Below, one piece after another: positions 42,617-51,402 of a stretch of DNA of 64,000 nucleotides. Positions within the stretch are counted from its first letter, which is position 1. Each line of letters opens with the position of its first letter. The DNA comes from Salinarimonas soli (GTDB lineage Bacteria; Pseudomonadota; Alphaproteobacteria; Rhizobiales; Beijerinckiaceae), in NCBI RefSeq assembly GCF_008386575.1, contig NZ_VUOA01000006.1:29136-93135 (forward strand). The letters run 5' to 3'. The position numbers were made by a program, and so were the translations under genes. The notes under the pieces are model-generated. The model saw only the letters and a program-made list of their open reading frames with translations, ran no database searches and was not told where the DNA came from.

Positions 42617-43361
42617 CGCCGACCACGTCGGGGGTCTCCCAGGCGAGATGCTGGCCGCCGTCGAGCGCCAGCATCTGGCCCGTGACGCTGGGCGCGCGTG
42701 CGAAGAACAGGACCGCGTCGGCCACCTCGTCGGGACTCGACGAGCGCCGCAGCGGCAAGGCCTCGTATTGGCGCCGGAAGTCCTCGTCACCCTGGCGCAC
42801 GCTGGTCAGCGTCGGCCCCGGGCCGATGGCGTTCACCCGTACCCGGGGGGCGAGAGCCTGGGCCATGGTGCGGGTCGCGGTCAGGAGCGCGGACTTGGCG
42901 AGCGTGTAGGAGAAGAACAGCGGCGTCGGCTTCCAGACCCGCTGGTCGATGATGTTGACCACGAGGTTGTCGACGCCCGCGGGCGCCTGCGCCGCGAAGG
43001 CTTGGGTCAGGAAGGCGGGCGCGCGCAGGTTCACGGCCATGTGGCGGTCGAAGCGCTCGGGCGCGAGGGTGCCGACCTCGTCGGGCTCGAACTCGGAGGC
43101 GTTGTTCACGAGAAGCGTGAGCGGCCCGAGCGCGGCCGCCGCCTCCGGTACCAGCCGCGCCACGTCGTCGGCGCTCGCCAGATCGCCCTGGACCACCGCG
43201 GCCCGCCCGCCGGCCTCGCGGAGCGCCGCCGCCAGCGCCTCGCCCTCGTGGCGCGAGCTCCGGCAATGGATCGCCACAGCGTAGCCCTCGGCCGCGAGCC
43301 GTTCCACGATCCGCCGCCCGATCCGAACGGCGCCGCCCGTGACCAAAGCCGCCTTCGCCAT
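42606..43361 (-). CDS. SDR family oxidoreductase (pteridine reductase/FolM-like)
   Basis: 251 aa. Glycine motif VTGGAVRIGRRIVERLAAEG (TGGAxRIG as in pteridine reductases), NNAS motif LLVNNASEFEPDEVG, catalytic YTLAKSALLTATRTMAQ and C-terminal VTGQMLALDGGQHLAW. The AxRIG variant and Arg-rich cofactor strand IHCRSSRHEGE suggest an NADPH-dependent FolM/PTR1-like enzyme, acting on dihydromonapterin or dihydrofolate; the substrate is inferred. Overlaps pgeF tail to tail. Confidence 0.85.
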   Translation of the reverse strand: MAKAALVTGGAVRIGRRIVERLAAEGYAVAIHCRSSRHEGEALAAALREAGGRAAVVQGDLASADDVARLVPEAAAALGPLTLLVNNASEFEPDEVGTLAPERFDRHMAVNLRAPAFLTQAFAAQAPAGVDNLVVNIIDQRVWKPTPLFFSYTLAKSALLTATRTMAQALAPRVRVNAIGPGPTLTSVRQGDEDFRRQYEALPLRRSSSPDEVADAVLFFARAPSVTGQMLALDGGQHLAWETPDVVGVRE

Positions 43362-43550
43362 CCCGCCCTCGCCGCTCCATGGGTCCCCTGCCCCGCATGA
43401 GGATACGCGCGAGCCGGGCCGGCGGATGCGCGCTCATGCCGATGGTGCGCATCCCCTTGAGAGACGTGCTCTCACACGCTGGCCCATGGTTGGGATCGCT
43501 TCTCCAACCCCGTCCTCAGATTCTGCCCCCAAGTCCGGCCGATGCTCCAA

Positions 43551-43670
43551 CCTCGTCCTCGGGTGCGGGCGAAGCGAGCCTCGAAGGGCGTTCCAGGAAT
43601 CACAGGACGGCTGTGGAGGCGTGGTGCGTGCTTCGAGGCTCCGCTTCGCTGCGCATCTCAGCATGAGGGG
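43551..43670. repeat. Long dispersed palindromic element, copy 5
   Basis: Left outer arm CCTCGTCCTCGGG (degenerate), inner arms GAGCCTCGAAGGGCG and GTGCTTCGAGGCTCC, with GGGCGAAGC/GCTTCGCT-type hairpins, right outer arm TCTCAGCATGAGGG. Same orientation as the others. Confidence 0.82.
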
Positions 43671-43696
43671 GACGGGAGCGGGCCCTTTCGGGTCAG

Positions 43697-43815
43697 CCTC
43701 TCAGGCGCCACGTGGAGCGACGCCTTGAAGAGCGCTCCAATGGTTTGTGGATGGCTGTGGCGAGGTGCTGCGTGCTTCGAGACGGCTTGCCACGCAGGCC
43801 TCCTCGGCATGAGGG
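43697..43815. repeat. Long dispersed palindromic element, copy 6 (degenerate)
   Basis: Left arm GCCTCTCAGGCG, inner arms GCCTTGAAGAGCG and GTGCTTCGAGACGG, hairpin GCTTGCCACGCAGGC, right arm CCTCGGCATGAGGGG. It follows copy 5 after about 26 bp in the same orientation, forming a tandem pair. Confidence 0.78.
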
Positions 43816-43852
43816 GCTTGGATGGCGTGGGGCGCCTTTCCTGGCCGGGGTC

Positions 43853-44404
43853 TCAGGACGCCCACACCCTCGGATCGGCTGGAGTCTGCCGCGAGACGAG
43901 GTGGTGCCCGGTCTCGGGAAACGGCCGGACCGCCGTGTCCAGGTTGTCGAGAACCAGGTCTCCCCGGGTGGTTCGCACGACCAATACGAGGTGGCCCTCG
44001 TTGCGCGCCGTCGTCACCACCGCGAGGAGCAAGGCACCAGGCGGGTAGCCCTGCGCCAGGAGGCGATGCCGCTTCGTGACGGCATAGTCGTTGCAATCGC
44101 CCCGCGTGGGCGCGATGGACCACCGCTCCGGCCCCGATCCAGGCGCCCTGACCTGAGGGATGATCTGAGCGTTGACCGCCGCGTTCACGAGCGCCAAGCG
44201 CTGGCTCAGATCCTCGGACCAGACGAGAGGTTTGGTGCGTTGATCGCGGCCGGCGCGGCAATCCGCGGGGTTCTCCATGCAGAACCGGACGAAGGCGAGA
44301 GGCGCCAGGGTCGGCTCGCCACCGCGAGCCGAGGCTTGTCCCGCCGAGGCGGCAAGCAGAGCAATAGCTTTCATCAGCGGCGCGGTGACGCGACGTCTTG
44401 GCAT
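43853..44404 (-). CDS. Bacterial transglutaminase-like cysteine peptidase (BTLCP)
   Basis: 183 aa. Signal-like N-terminus (residues 5-26, VTAPLMKAIALLAASAGQASA) followed by a transglutaminase-fold domain: catalytic C104 in TRGDCNDYAVTKRHRLLAQGYPP, H138 in NEGHLVLVV and D153 in LVLDNLD. This matches the BTLCP (DUF920/LapG-like) family of periplasmic proteases. LapG homologues cleave surface adhesins under LapD control, but no lapD-like or adhesin gene is in this window. The start at 44404 is the first that gives a sensible N-terminus. Confidence 0.85.
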   Translation of the reverse strand: MPRRRVTAPLMKAIALLAASAGQASARGGEPTLAPLAFVRFCMENPADCRAGRDQRTKPLVWSEDLSQRLALVNAAVNAQIIPQVRAPGSGPERWSIAPTRGDCNDYAVTKRHRLLAQGYPPGALLLAVVTTARNEGHLVLVVRTTRGDLVLDNLDTAVRPFPETGHHLVSRQTPADPRVWAS

Positions 44405-44556
44405 GGGCGGTCCTCGTCTGAAGATGCCCCTACGTAAAGGCGTGCGCGCAATCGATCCATTCGGAAGGCAACGATCCGCTGAAAGCCGGATGGGATGATC
44501 CGCTGCCCCGGGCGGCCGTTGCGAGGTGGGACGAGCCCTCGGCCCGAATCCGCCCC

Positions 44557-45165
44557 TCAGGTCGGCGGGCGTGTGGCGGCGTAGGCCGGGACCCGGGACT
44601 CGAAATCGGCGAGCCACGCCACGAGGCGGGAATGCTCGGACCGCCAGCGGCCCGCGAAGCGCAGGTCGAGATAGCCCAGCGCGCAGGCGATCGTGATCTC
44701 GCCCACCGTGATCCGCCCGCCCAGCGCCGCGTGGGCTGTCTCGAGGGCCTGGAGCGCCCGCTCGACCTTGCCGGCCTGGTGGTCGAGCCAGGCCTGCACG
44801 CGCATCTCCTCGGGGCGGAAGCGGCCCTCGTAGACCTGGGCCAGCGCCGCGTCCATCAGCCCGTCGCCGAGCGCCTGGAGCCGCAACGCGGCGAAGCGCT
44901 CCGGGCCGGAGACGGGGATCACCCCGCCCCCGCCCGCGAGCGCGTCGAGATATTCGACGATGACGCGGGAATCGAACAGGGTCTCCCCCGTCTCCAGGAC
45001 GAGGGTCGGGATCTTGCCCAGCGGGTTTTGCGTGCGCAGCACGTCGTTAGGGTCGAGGGTATCGGCCGTGACGATCCGGATGCGGTCGGTGAGCCCCAGC
45101 AGGGCGGCGGCGATCTTGACCTTTCGCCCGAACGGCGAGGCGGGCGAGGAGCGCAGGACGAGCAT
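44557..45165 (-). CDS. Glutathione S-transferase family protein (second)
   Basis: 202-aa GST-fold protein. N-terminal MLVLRSSPASPFGRKVKIAAALLGL (Ser-Pro-Phe-Gly-Arg catalytic segment), NPLGKIPTLVLETGETLFDSRVIVEYLDAL with cis-Pro and DSR glutathione contact. The C-terminal helical domain has ITVGEITIACALGYLDLRF. Similar to YibF-type GSTs. Unlinked in function to its neighbours as far as can be seen. Confidence 0.87.
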   Translation of the reverse strand: MLVLRSSPASPFGRKVKIAAALLGLTDRIRIVTADTLDPNDVLRTQNPLGKIPTLVLETGETLFDSRVIVEYLDALAGGGGVIPVSGPERFAALRLQALGDGLMDAALAQVYEGRFRPEEMRVQAWLDHQAGKVERALQALETAHAALGGRITVGEITIACALGYLDLRFAGRWRSEHSRLVAWLADFESRVPAYAATRPPT

Positions 45166-45230
45166 GGGAATCCCCCAATTTGTGCGCCCCCTTGTCGCCC
45201 ATGCCTATCGAATGGGCAATGGGGTGGCGT

Positions 45231-45494
45231 TCACGAGTCGGGGCAAGGGTCCTGCGTGAAGCGCCAGGAGGTCACGTTGAGGTCCATGACGCAGCGCGCC
45301 ATGCGCGGCCCCTCGGGCGAGCGCAGGCAGACCTGCTCGCCCATGCCGAACTGGCGCCCCTGCGCCCGGCAATAGCACTCGGCGTGGGGGTCGGCCTGGG
45401 CCGTGCGGGCCCGCGAGGCGATGGGCTCCGCGCCGAGGGCCGGGGCCGAGAGGACGGCGAGCGCCGCCGCGAGGCAAAGACCGCGTGCGGACAT
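45231..45494 (-). CDS. Small secreted Cys-containing protein
   Basis: 87 aa with a signal peptide (MSARGLCLAAALAVLSAPALGAEP, cleavage near residue 21). The mature part has five Cys (ECYCRAQG, QVCLRSP, RCVMDL, DPCPDS), so disulfides are likely. I do not recognise a family by name, although short secreted proteins of this layout are common in Rhizobiales. It lies 68 bp after the Pls-type synthetase gene on the same strand and could be transcribed with it. Confidence 0.65.
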   Translation of the reverse strand: MSARGLCLAAALAVLSAPALGAEPIASRARTAQADPHAECYCRAQGRQFGMGEQVCLRSPEGPRMARCVMDLNVTSWRFTQDPCPDS

Positions 45495-45562
45495 CGGAAC
45501 CCTCCCGTGGGCGTGGGACGGCTCCGATGGTGTTGCCGACGGCGGCCCGCGTCAAGCGGCGC

Positions 45563-48500
45563 TCAGGCCGCCTGCCGGTCGGGCTCCGGCGCCGTGCCGG
45601 GCTGCGGGGGAGCCTTGTGCACCACGGGCACGGCGGGCGCACCCTCCCATTCCGAGTGCGGCGGGATCGATTCGCCCTTCATCACCACGGTGAGCGGCAT
45701 CAGGCGGGCATAGCGGCCGATATTGCTGTCGTAGAGCACGGTCGCGTTCGCGCCCACGAAGACGCCCGCCTCCAGCCGCACCCGGCCCACCTTCATGACC
45801 CGGTCCTCGTAGAGGTGGGTCTGGAGCGCGGACTGGCCGTTGATCGTGCAGAAGTCCCCCACCTCGACGCAGTCGAACTCCGTGATGTCGGTGGTGAGCA
45901 TCACGACGCCCTGGCCGAACTTGGCGCCGAAGAGGCGGAGGAACCAGGGCAGGAACGGGGTGCCCGTGAGGTGCTCCAGCAGCACCTTGCCGCCGAGCCC
46001 CCAATAGAGCACCGCGATGGCCTCGGTGCGCATGGCCCACCACGACCACATCGGCTTCATCAGGGGCTTGTAGGCGCCCATGAAGATCCATTTCACGGCC
46101 GCGACCACGAGGGTCTGGATTACGGCGATGATGACGCTCGCCGCCATGAACAGGACGGCGAGGCCCAGGAAGTTGCGCTGCTCGATCATGGGGGAGAAGA
46201 ACACTTCCACCGCGAGGATGCCCAGGGTGATGAAGAGCATCGACGCGAAGGAGGTGTGGAGCGCCTCGAACACGGCGCGCCCGAGCTTCCAGCGCCAGGA
46301 CGGCTCGTAGGTCCAGCTCGATCCCAGGTCCACCTTCTGTCGGGTCGGCAGCTTGATGGGCGGCGAGCCGAACCAGGTGTCGCCCGGCGACAGGCGCTCG
46401 TTCGCGGGCGGCTTCGACTTGATGCCGATGAGCACCCCGTCGGGGATGTCGGCGCCCGGCGGCACGACCGCGTCGTTGCCCACGAACACCCGCTCGCCCG
46501 TGCGCACGGGCTCCAGGGTCATCCAGCCCCGGCGGATCTCCTCCTCGCCGTAGACGACCTCGTCGGCGATGAAGTTCTTCGCGCCGATATGCGAGATGTC
46601 GTAGCGCCCGGCGAGGTTCGTCGAGATCTCCGCCCCGTGGCCGATCTTGGCGCCCATGATGCGGTACCAGGAGCGCATGTAGATCGTGGCGAAGAGGGAG
46701 GTGAGCGTCTCGAGCGTCACCTCGGTGGCGAGCGCCACCGTCCATTTGCGGATGTAGAACGCGCTGAAGATGGAGTAGCGCCCCGACTTGACCCGCGGCA
46801 GCACGACCCAGCGCGCGCCCGCGATCAGGAGCACGGTCAGCGCCACCATCACGAGGGCCGCGGGCCAGGCGAGCAGGGGCAGGTACCAGAGATAGCTCAC
46901 GGTCGTGTAGGCCGAGATCGCCTCGTCGATCTTGTCGAAGAGGTAGAAGGCCGGGAAGATCGGCAGCAGGCTCACCGGCGGGATGCAGACGAGGGCGATG
47001 GCGTAATAGAGGTTCAGGATCCGCCGGCGCGCCGGGGAGGCCTGGGCGGGCTCCGGCAGCGCGTCGACGTCCACCGTGCCCACCTCGCGCCCGGGAGACC
47101 CGTCCCACTTCGTGGCGGAGGGGATCCGGGTGTTCTCTGGGATCGCGGTCAGGTCGGCGATCTCGGCGTGGTCGCCCACGACGACGCCGCTGGAGAGCAC
47201 CACGGAGGTGCCGATATAGGCGTCGTTGCCGATCTCGATCGTGCCGATGACGAGCTCGTTGCCGATCACCTCCGCGTTGGCGAGCTTGAACTTGCCGCCC
47301 GTCGCGACGCGGTCCCCGATCACGAGGAGGTCGATGGCGCCGGCGTCGAAGTCGGAGATGATGCAGTCGCGGCCGACCTTGGCGCCCAACATCCGCATGA
47401 CGAGCGGCATGGCCGGCGAGGCCTGGAGCCATTTGATGTGCAGCAGCGGCTGGAGGTGCTTCACGAGCCACCAGCGGAAATAATAGCTGCCCCAAAGGGG
47501 ATAGCGCCCGGGCTTCGTGCGCCCGAGGATCACCCATTTGGCGCCGACCGCGATGAGCCCCGTCACGAGCACGATGCCGAGATAGACGAGGATCAGCGAC
47601 AGCATCTCGGCGAAGAAGCCGAGCTCGCCGCCGGTGATGAGGATGTAGGTGACGAAGATCCCGAGCCACTGCACCGTGTTCAGGGTCAGGATGAAGGGCA
47701 GCGCCACGGCCTGCGCGAGCCCGCACAGGAAGCGGCGGCGCAAGGGGGGCGGCTCGAAGGAGAGGTCCCGCTGGACCGTCTCGGTTCCGGCGCCGCCCGT
47801 GCGCTCGATGAGGTCGTCCGCCATGGCGCGCAGCGTGCGCCTGGCATAGACGTCCTGGAGCGTGATCGAGGCCAGGGCCGGCACCTCGCGCACCGCGCCC
47901 ACGAAGCGGGCGGCGAGCAGGGAATGACCGCCGAGATCCATGAAGAAATCGGCCTCGAAGGGAATGCCCTGGTTGCCGAAGACGCGCTTGGCGGCCACGA
48001 GGAGCGCCGCCTCGGTCTCGTTGCGGGGCATCTCCTGCTCGTCGCCCGTGTCGCCCACCGCGAGGGTCACGGCCCGGAGCGCCTTGCGGTCCACCTTGCC
48101 CGAGGACAGGCGGGGCAGGACGTCCACGACCTCGAAGTGGTTGGGCACCATGTAGGGCGGCAGCTGGTCGCGCAGGTCGCCGCGCAGCTTCATCTTGTCG
48201 AGCGGCCGGCCGGTCTCGCCGACGAGGAACGCCACGAGGCGGTCGATCCCCTCGTCCTGGCGCAGCACCACGGCGGCTTGGGCGACGCCCGCCTGCGCGG
48301 CGAGCTTCGCCTCGATCTCGCCGAGCTCCACGCGAAAGCCCCGGATCTTCACCTGGTCGTCGATGCGCCCATGGAAGACGATGTTGCCCTCGTCGTCGAG
48401 GCTCACCGCGTCGCCGGAGCGGTAGAGGATCGGATCGCGCCCGTCGCCCGGAAAGGGGTTCGCCACGAACTTCTCGGCCGTGAGCTCCGGCCGCTTGAGA

Positions 48501-49630
48501 TAGCCCTGGGCCACGCCTGGGCCGCCGATGAGGAGCTCGCCCTGACGGCCGGGGGGCACGGGCGCCAGCGCCTCGTCGACCACGTAGCAGGTATAGTTCG
48601 GGATCGGCCGCCCGATGGTGACGCGCTCGCCCGGGCGCATCTCGGCGACCGTCGCGACCACGGTGGCCTCGGTGGGTCCGTAGGTGTTGAAGAGCCGGCG
48701 CCCGGGGGTCGCCCAGCGCTCCACGAGCGGCTGGGGCAGCGCCTCGCCGCCCAGCAGGATCAGGCGCACGCCGGGCATGTCCCGGGTGATCATGGCGAGC
48801 AGGGTCGGCACCGTGTCGAGGACGGTGACGCCCGCCTCGGCGATGAGGTCGGGCAGGCGCTCGGCGTCGCCCATCATGGCCGGGGTCGCGACGAACAGCG
48901 TCGCGCCCACCAGATAGGGGACCCAGATCTCCTCCATGGAGAGATCGAAGGCCACCGAAGCCCCCTGGAACACGACGTCGTCGGGCTGGAAGCCGTAGAC
49001 GTGGTTCGCCGAGCGCAGGAAGTGGCAGATATTCCGGTGGCTGATGACGATGCCCTTCGGCGTGCCCGTCGAGCCGGAGGTGTAGATCATGTAGGCCGGG
49101 TGATCCGGCGCGAGCCCCGCCGCCCGCGCGGGCAAGGGCTCGCCATCTGTCGCAAGCCCTGGCCCGGTGAGCACCGGGCGTCCGATCTCGGCCGCCTTCG
49201 GGGCAAGTTCCTCGCTGGTCAGCAGCGCCTTCGCGTCCGCGTCGTCGAGGCAGACGGCGATGCGGTCGACGGGGGCGTCCGCGTCGAAGGGGAGCCAGGC
49301 GGCGCCCGTCTTGGTGATGGCGATCTGGGCGACGAGGAGATCGGCGCCGCGGGGCATCCACAGGCCCACCACGCCGCCCGGCCCGATGCCGCGGGCCAGG
49401 AGGCCGCGGGCGATGGCGTCGGCCCGGGCGTTCACGTCGGCATAGGTGAGGGTCCGGCCGGCGAACACGAGAGCCGGGTGGGCGGGCCTCGACGCGACGC
49501 TGGCGGCGAAGATCTCGCCGAGCACCTCGTCGCGCAGCAGCTCCTCGCGCCGCTCGCCCGCGAGGCGCACGTCCTGAACCGGACGAGCGCCCTCGAGCTG
49601 GACGCCCCCGCTCTCGCTGAATCCATTCAT
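45563..49630 (-). CDS. Pls/PosA-family single-module non-ribosomal peptide synthetase
   Basis: 1355 aa, close to epsilon-poly-lysine synthetase (about 1319 aa). Order: adenylation domain (about 30-525) with A3 IYTSGSTGTPKG (183-194), A4 FDLSMEEIW, A5 NTYGPTEA, A7 YRSGD, A8 DDQVKIRGFRVELGEIE and A10 LSSGKVDRKAL; thiolation domain with DLGGHSLLAAR (phosphopantetheine Ser near 570). Then three membrane-associated modules follow, each with hydrophobic helices leading into a left-handed beta-helix that starts with a GAKxG motif (near 749, 993 and 1235). There is no condensation or thioesterase domain. Such enzymes activate one amino acid and polymerise it through the tandem C-terminal domains. The amino acid cannot be named safely. 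Start at ATG 49630. Confidence 0.87.
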   Translation of the reverse strand: MNGFSESGGVQLEGARPVQDVRLAGERREELLRDEVLGEIFAASVASRPAHPALVFAGRTLTYADVNARADAIARGLLARGIGPGGVVGLWMPRGADLLVAQIAITKTGAAWLPFDADAPVDRIAVCLDDADAKALLTSEELAPKAAEIGRPVLTGPGLATDGEPLPARAAGLAPDHPAYMIYTSGSTGTPKGIVISHRNICHFLRSANHVYGFQPDDVVFQGASVAFDLSMEEIWVPYLVGATLFVATPAMMGDAERLPDLIAEAGVTVLDTVPTLLAMITRDMPGVRLILLGGEALPQPLVERWATPGRRLFNTYGPTEATVVATVAEMRPGERVTIGRPIPNYTCYVVDEALAPVPPGRQGELLIGGPGVAQGYLKRPELTAEKFVANPFPGDGRDPILYRSGDAVSLDDEGNIVFHGRIDDQVKIRGFRVELGEIEAKLAAQAGVAQAAVVLRQDEGIDRLVAFLVGETGRPLDKMKLRGDLRDQLPPYMVPNHFEVVDVLPRLSSGKVDRKALRAVTLAVGDTGDEQEMPRNETEAALLVAAKRVFGNQGIPFEADFFMDLGGHSLLAARFVGAVREVPALASITLQDVYARRTLRAMADDLIERTGGAGTETVQRDLSFEPPPLRRRFLCGLAQAVALPFILTLNTVQWLGIFVTYILITGGELGFFAEMLSLILVYLGIVLVTGLIAVGAKWVILGRTKPGRYPLWGSYYFRWWLVKHLQPLLHIKWLQASPAMPLVMRMLGAKVGRDCIISDFDAGAIDLLVIGDRVATGGKFKLANAEVIGNELVIGTIEIGNDAYIGTSVVLSSGVVVGDHAEIADLTAIPENTRIPSATKWDGSPGREVGTVDVDALPEPAQASPARRRILNLYYAIALVCIPPVSLLPIFPAFYLFDKIDEAISAYTTVSYLWYLPLLAWPAALVMVALTVLLIAGARWVVLPRVKSGRYSIFSAFYIRKWTVALATEVTLETLTSLFATIYMRSWYRIMGAKIGHGAEISTNLAGRYDISHIGAKNFIADEVVYGEEEIRRGWMTLEPVRTGERVFVGNDAVVPPGADIPDGVLIGIKSKPPANERLSPGDTWFGSPPIKLPTRQKVDLGSSWTYEPSWRWKLGRAVFEALHTSFASMLFITLGILAVEVFFSPMIEQRNFLGLAVLFMAASVIIAVIQTLVVAAVKWIFMGAYKPLMKPMWSWWAMRTEAIAVLYWGLGGKVLLEHLTGTPFLPWFLRLFGAKFGQGVVMLTTDITEFDCVEVGDFCTINGQSALQTHLYEDRVMKVGRVRLEAGVFVGANATVLYDSNIGRYARLMPLTVVMKGESIPPHSEWEGAPAVPVVHKAPPQPGTAPEPDRQAA

Positions 49631-49873
49631 TCCCGAAAACCTCGCTCGCCCCACCGTCCCCGGAGCGATCCGCGCGTCGCGACGCGCCGACCGTCCCGCC
49701 GTCCCCCCGCCGCGTGGTTCTACCGTGGGCTGCACCGTCCCGGTTCGGCGGGAGCGCCTCGGCTTGTTCGTTGTTTGCGGCGGCCGCCTTGTATCACGTT
49801 ACATGGGGGCGCTGAACAGGAATTGAACGGGGCCATTCCCCGGAGTTACGCCGTTGGTGGCGCAACTTAGCCG

Positions 49874-50458
49874 TTATTCCCAGGTGAAATGGCCGTCCGC
49901 GATGACGAGGACGCGGCCCTGCCAGATGTCGAGGCCGGCGGCCTGCCGGGGCGACACGTTGCACAGCATCGCGAGCAGAACCCGGGCGACGCCGCCGTGG
50001 GAGACGAGAACCGTCTCGCGCGTCAGGGCGTCGATCGCGGGCCGCACGCGCTCCAGGAGCATGGCGTAGCTCTCGCCGCCGGGGGGCACGTAGTCCCATT
50101 TGCGCCGCTCGCGCTCGGACGCCGCGGCCGCGTCGCGGGCCCGCACCTCGGGCCAGGTGAGGCCCTCCCAGGAGCCGAAGGTGATCTCCTTCAGCCGCTC
50201 GTCGAGGCCATAGGCCTCGGGCGCGAGGCCGATGACGGCGCGCAGGCGCTCCATGGTCTCGCGGGTGCGCCCCAGCGGGCTCGCCACGAAGTCGAGATCG
50301 CCGATCCCGGGCACGAGACGCGCCAGGGTGGTGCCGACCCGGTCCGCCTGCTCGCGGCCGACAGCGTTCAGGGGGATGTCGTGCTGCCCCTGCAGGCGCC
50401 CTTCCGCGTTCCAGTCGGTCTCGCCGTGACGGACGAAGAGGATGCGAGGCCGCGTCAC
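49874..50458 (-). CDS. Histidine phosphatase family protein
   Basis: 194 aa. Phosphoglycerate mutase-like fold with the catalytic RHGETDWNAEGRLQG (His near residue 11), the acid-containing LKEITFGSWEGLTWPEV and the second His in VLVSHGGVARVLLAML. Probably a phosphatase (GpmB/CobC-like); substrate unknown. It lies 7 bp after fabI on the same strand, a pairing common in Rhizobiales. The 243 bp after it hold the upstream region of the Pls-type synthetase. Confidence 0.9.
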   Translation of the reverse strand: MTRPRILFVRHGETDWNAEGRLQGQHDIPLNAVGREQADRVGTTLARLVPGIGDLDFVASPLGRTRETMERLRAVIGLAPEAYGLDERLKEITFGSWEGLTWPEVRARDAAAASERERRKWDYVPPGGESYAMLLERVRPAIDALTRETVLVSHGGVARVLLAMLCNVSPRQAAGLDIWQGRVLVIADGHFTWE

Positions 50459-50465
50459 GGGCGCC

Positions 50466-51290
50466 TCACTCCCGATCGAGGGAGAGATCCGGCGCCTCGG
50501 GGTTCTTCATCCCGACCACGTGGTAGCCGGAATCGACGTGGAGGATCTCGCCCGTGATGCCACGCGCCATATCGGAGACGAGGAACGCCGCCGTCTCGCC
50601 GACCTCCTCGATGGTCACGGTCCGGCGCAGGGGCGAGTTGTACTCGTTCCACTTGAGGATGTAGCGGAAATCGCCGATGCCGGAGGCGGCGAGCGTCTTG
50701 ATCGGGCCCGCCGAGATCGCGTTGACGCGGATGTTCCCGGGGCCGAGATCGGCCGCGAGGTAGCGCACGCTCGCCTCCAGCGCCGCCTTGGCGACCCCCA
50801 TGACGTTGTAGTGCGGCATCCACTTCTCGGCGCCGTAATAGGTGAGCGTGAGGAGCGAGCCGCCGTCCTTCATCAGCCGCTCGGCGCGCTGCGCCACCGC
50901 CGTGAAGGAATAGCAAGAGATCAAGAGCGACTTGGTGAAGTTGCCCTCGGTGGTCTCGATGTAGCGGCCCGTGAGCTCGTCCTTGTCGGAGAAGGCGATG
51001 GCGTGGACCACGAAGTCGAGGCGGCCCCATTGGCGCTCGATCTCCGCGAACACCGCGTCGATGCTCGCCGCGTCCGTCACGTCGCAGTGGCCGACCACGA
51101 GGCCGTCGACGCTTTTGGCAAGCGGCTCGACGCGCTTGCGAAGCGCGTCACCCTGATAGGTGAAGGCGAGCTCGGCCCCTTGGGCCCGCGCGGCCGCCGC
51201 GATGCCCCAGGCGATGGAGCGGTTGTTCGCCAGCCCCATGATGAGCCCGCGCTTGCCCGCGAGAATTCCCGAAGCCGTCGCGTCCGCCAT
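50466..51290 (-). CDS. fabI: Enoyl-[acyl-carrier-protein] reductase (NADH)
   Basis: 274 aa. FabI-type SDR: LIMGLANNRSIAWGIAAAARAQGAELAFTYQGDALRKRVEPLA (divergent glycine motif GxxxxxSxA), FVVHAIAFSDKDELTGRYIETTEGNFTKSLLISCYSF and the active site Tyr-x6-Lys in YYGAEKWMPHYNVMGVAKAALEASVRYLA. AGPIKTLAASGIGDF completes the signature. Last reduction of type II fatty acid synthesis in the cytoplasm. The histidine phosphatase gene follows after 7 bp. Confidence 0.94.
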   Translation of the reverse strand: MADATASGILAGKRGLIMGLANNRSIAWGIAAAARAQGAELAFTYQGDALRKRVEPLAKSVDGLVVGHCDVTDAASIDAVFAEIERQWGRLDFVVHAIAFSDKDELTGRYIETTEGNFTKSLLISCYSFTAVAQRAERLMKDGGSLLTLTYYGAEKWMPHYNVMGVAKAALEASVRYLAADLGPGNIRVNAISAGPIKTLAASGIGDFRYILKWNEYNSPLRRTVTIEEVGETAAFLVSDMARGITGEILHVDSGYHVVGMKNPEAPDLSLDRE

Positions 51291-51402
51291 GGAGCACCTA
51301 GAAGTGAAGAGATCGTGAAGGATGGCCCGTGGGGCGGGCGCTTCTTTAACCGACGCGGGGGCGGACGGGAAGGGTCATCGACACGATGCCCGCGCACCGT
51401 CT

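Larger units (their letters stand above)
43362..43852. other. 490-bp gap with repeats
   Basis: Between the start of the SDR gene and the 3' end of a BTLCP gene. It holds the SDR promoter region (43362-43480), a left-flank remnant of the long palindromic element (CTCCAACCCCGTCCTC, about 43502-43517), and two consecutive element copies (43551-43670 and 43697-43815). Nothing else coding is seen. Confidence 0.65.

Noticed and set aside
45485-49870. A 1461-codon open frame on the plus strand opposite the peptide synthetase gene.
   Set aside because: Its translation is Arg/His/Glu/Gly-rich low complexity without motifs, typical of the antisense of a GC-rich gene; the minus-strand frame has complete NRPS motifs.
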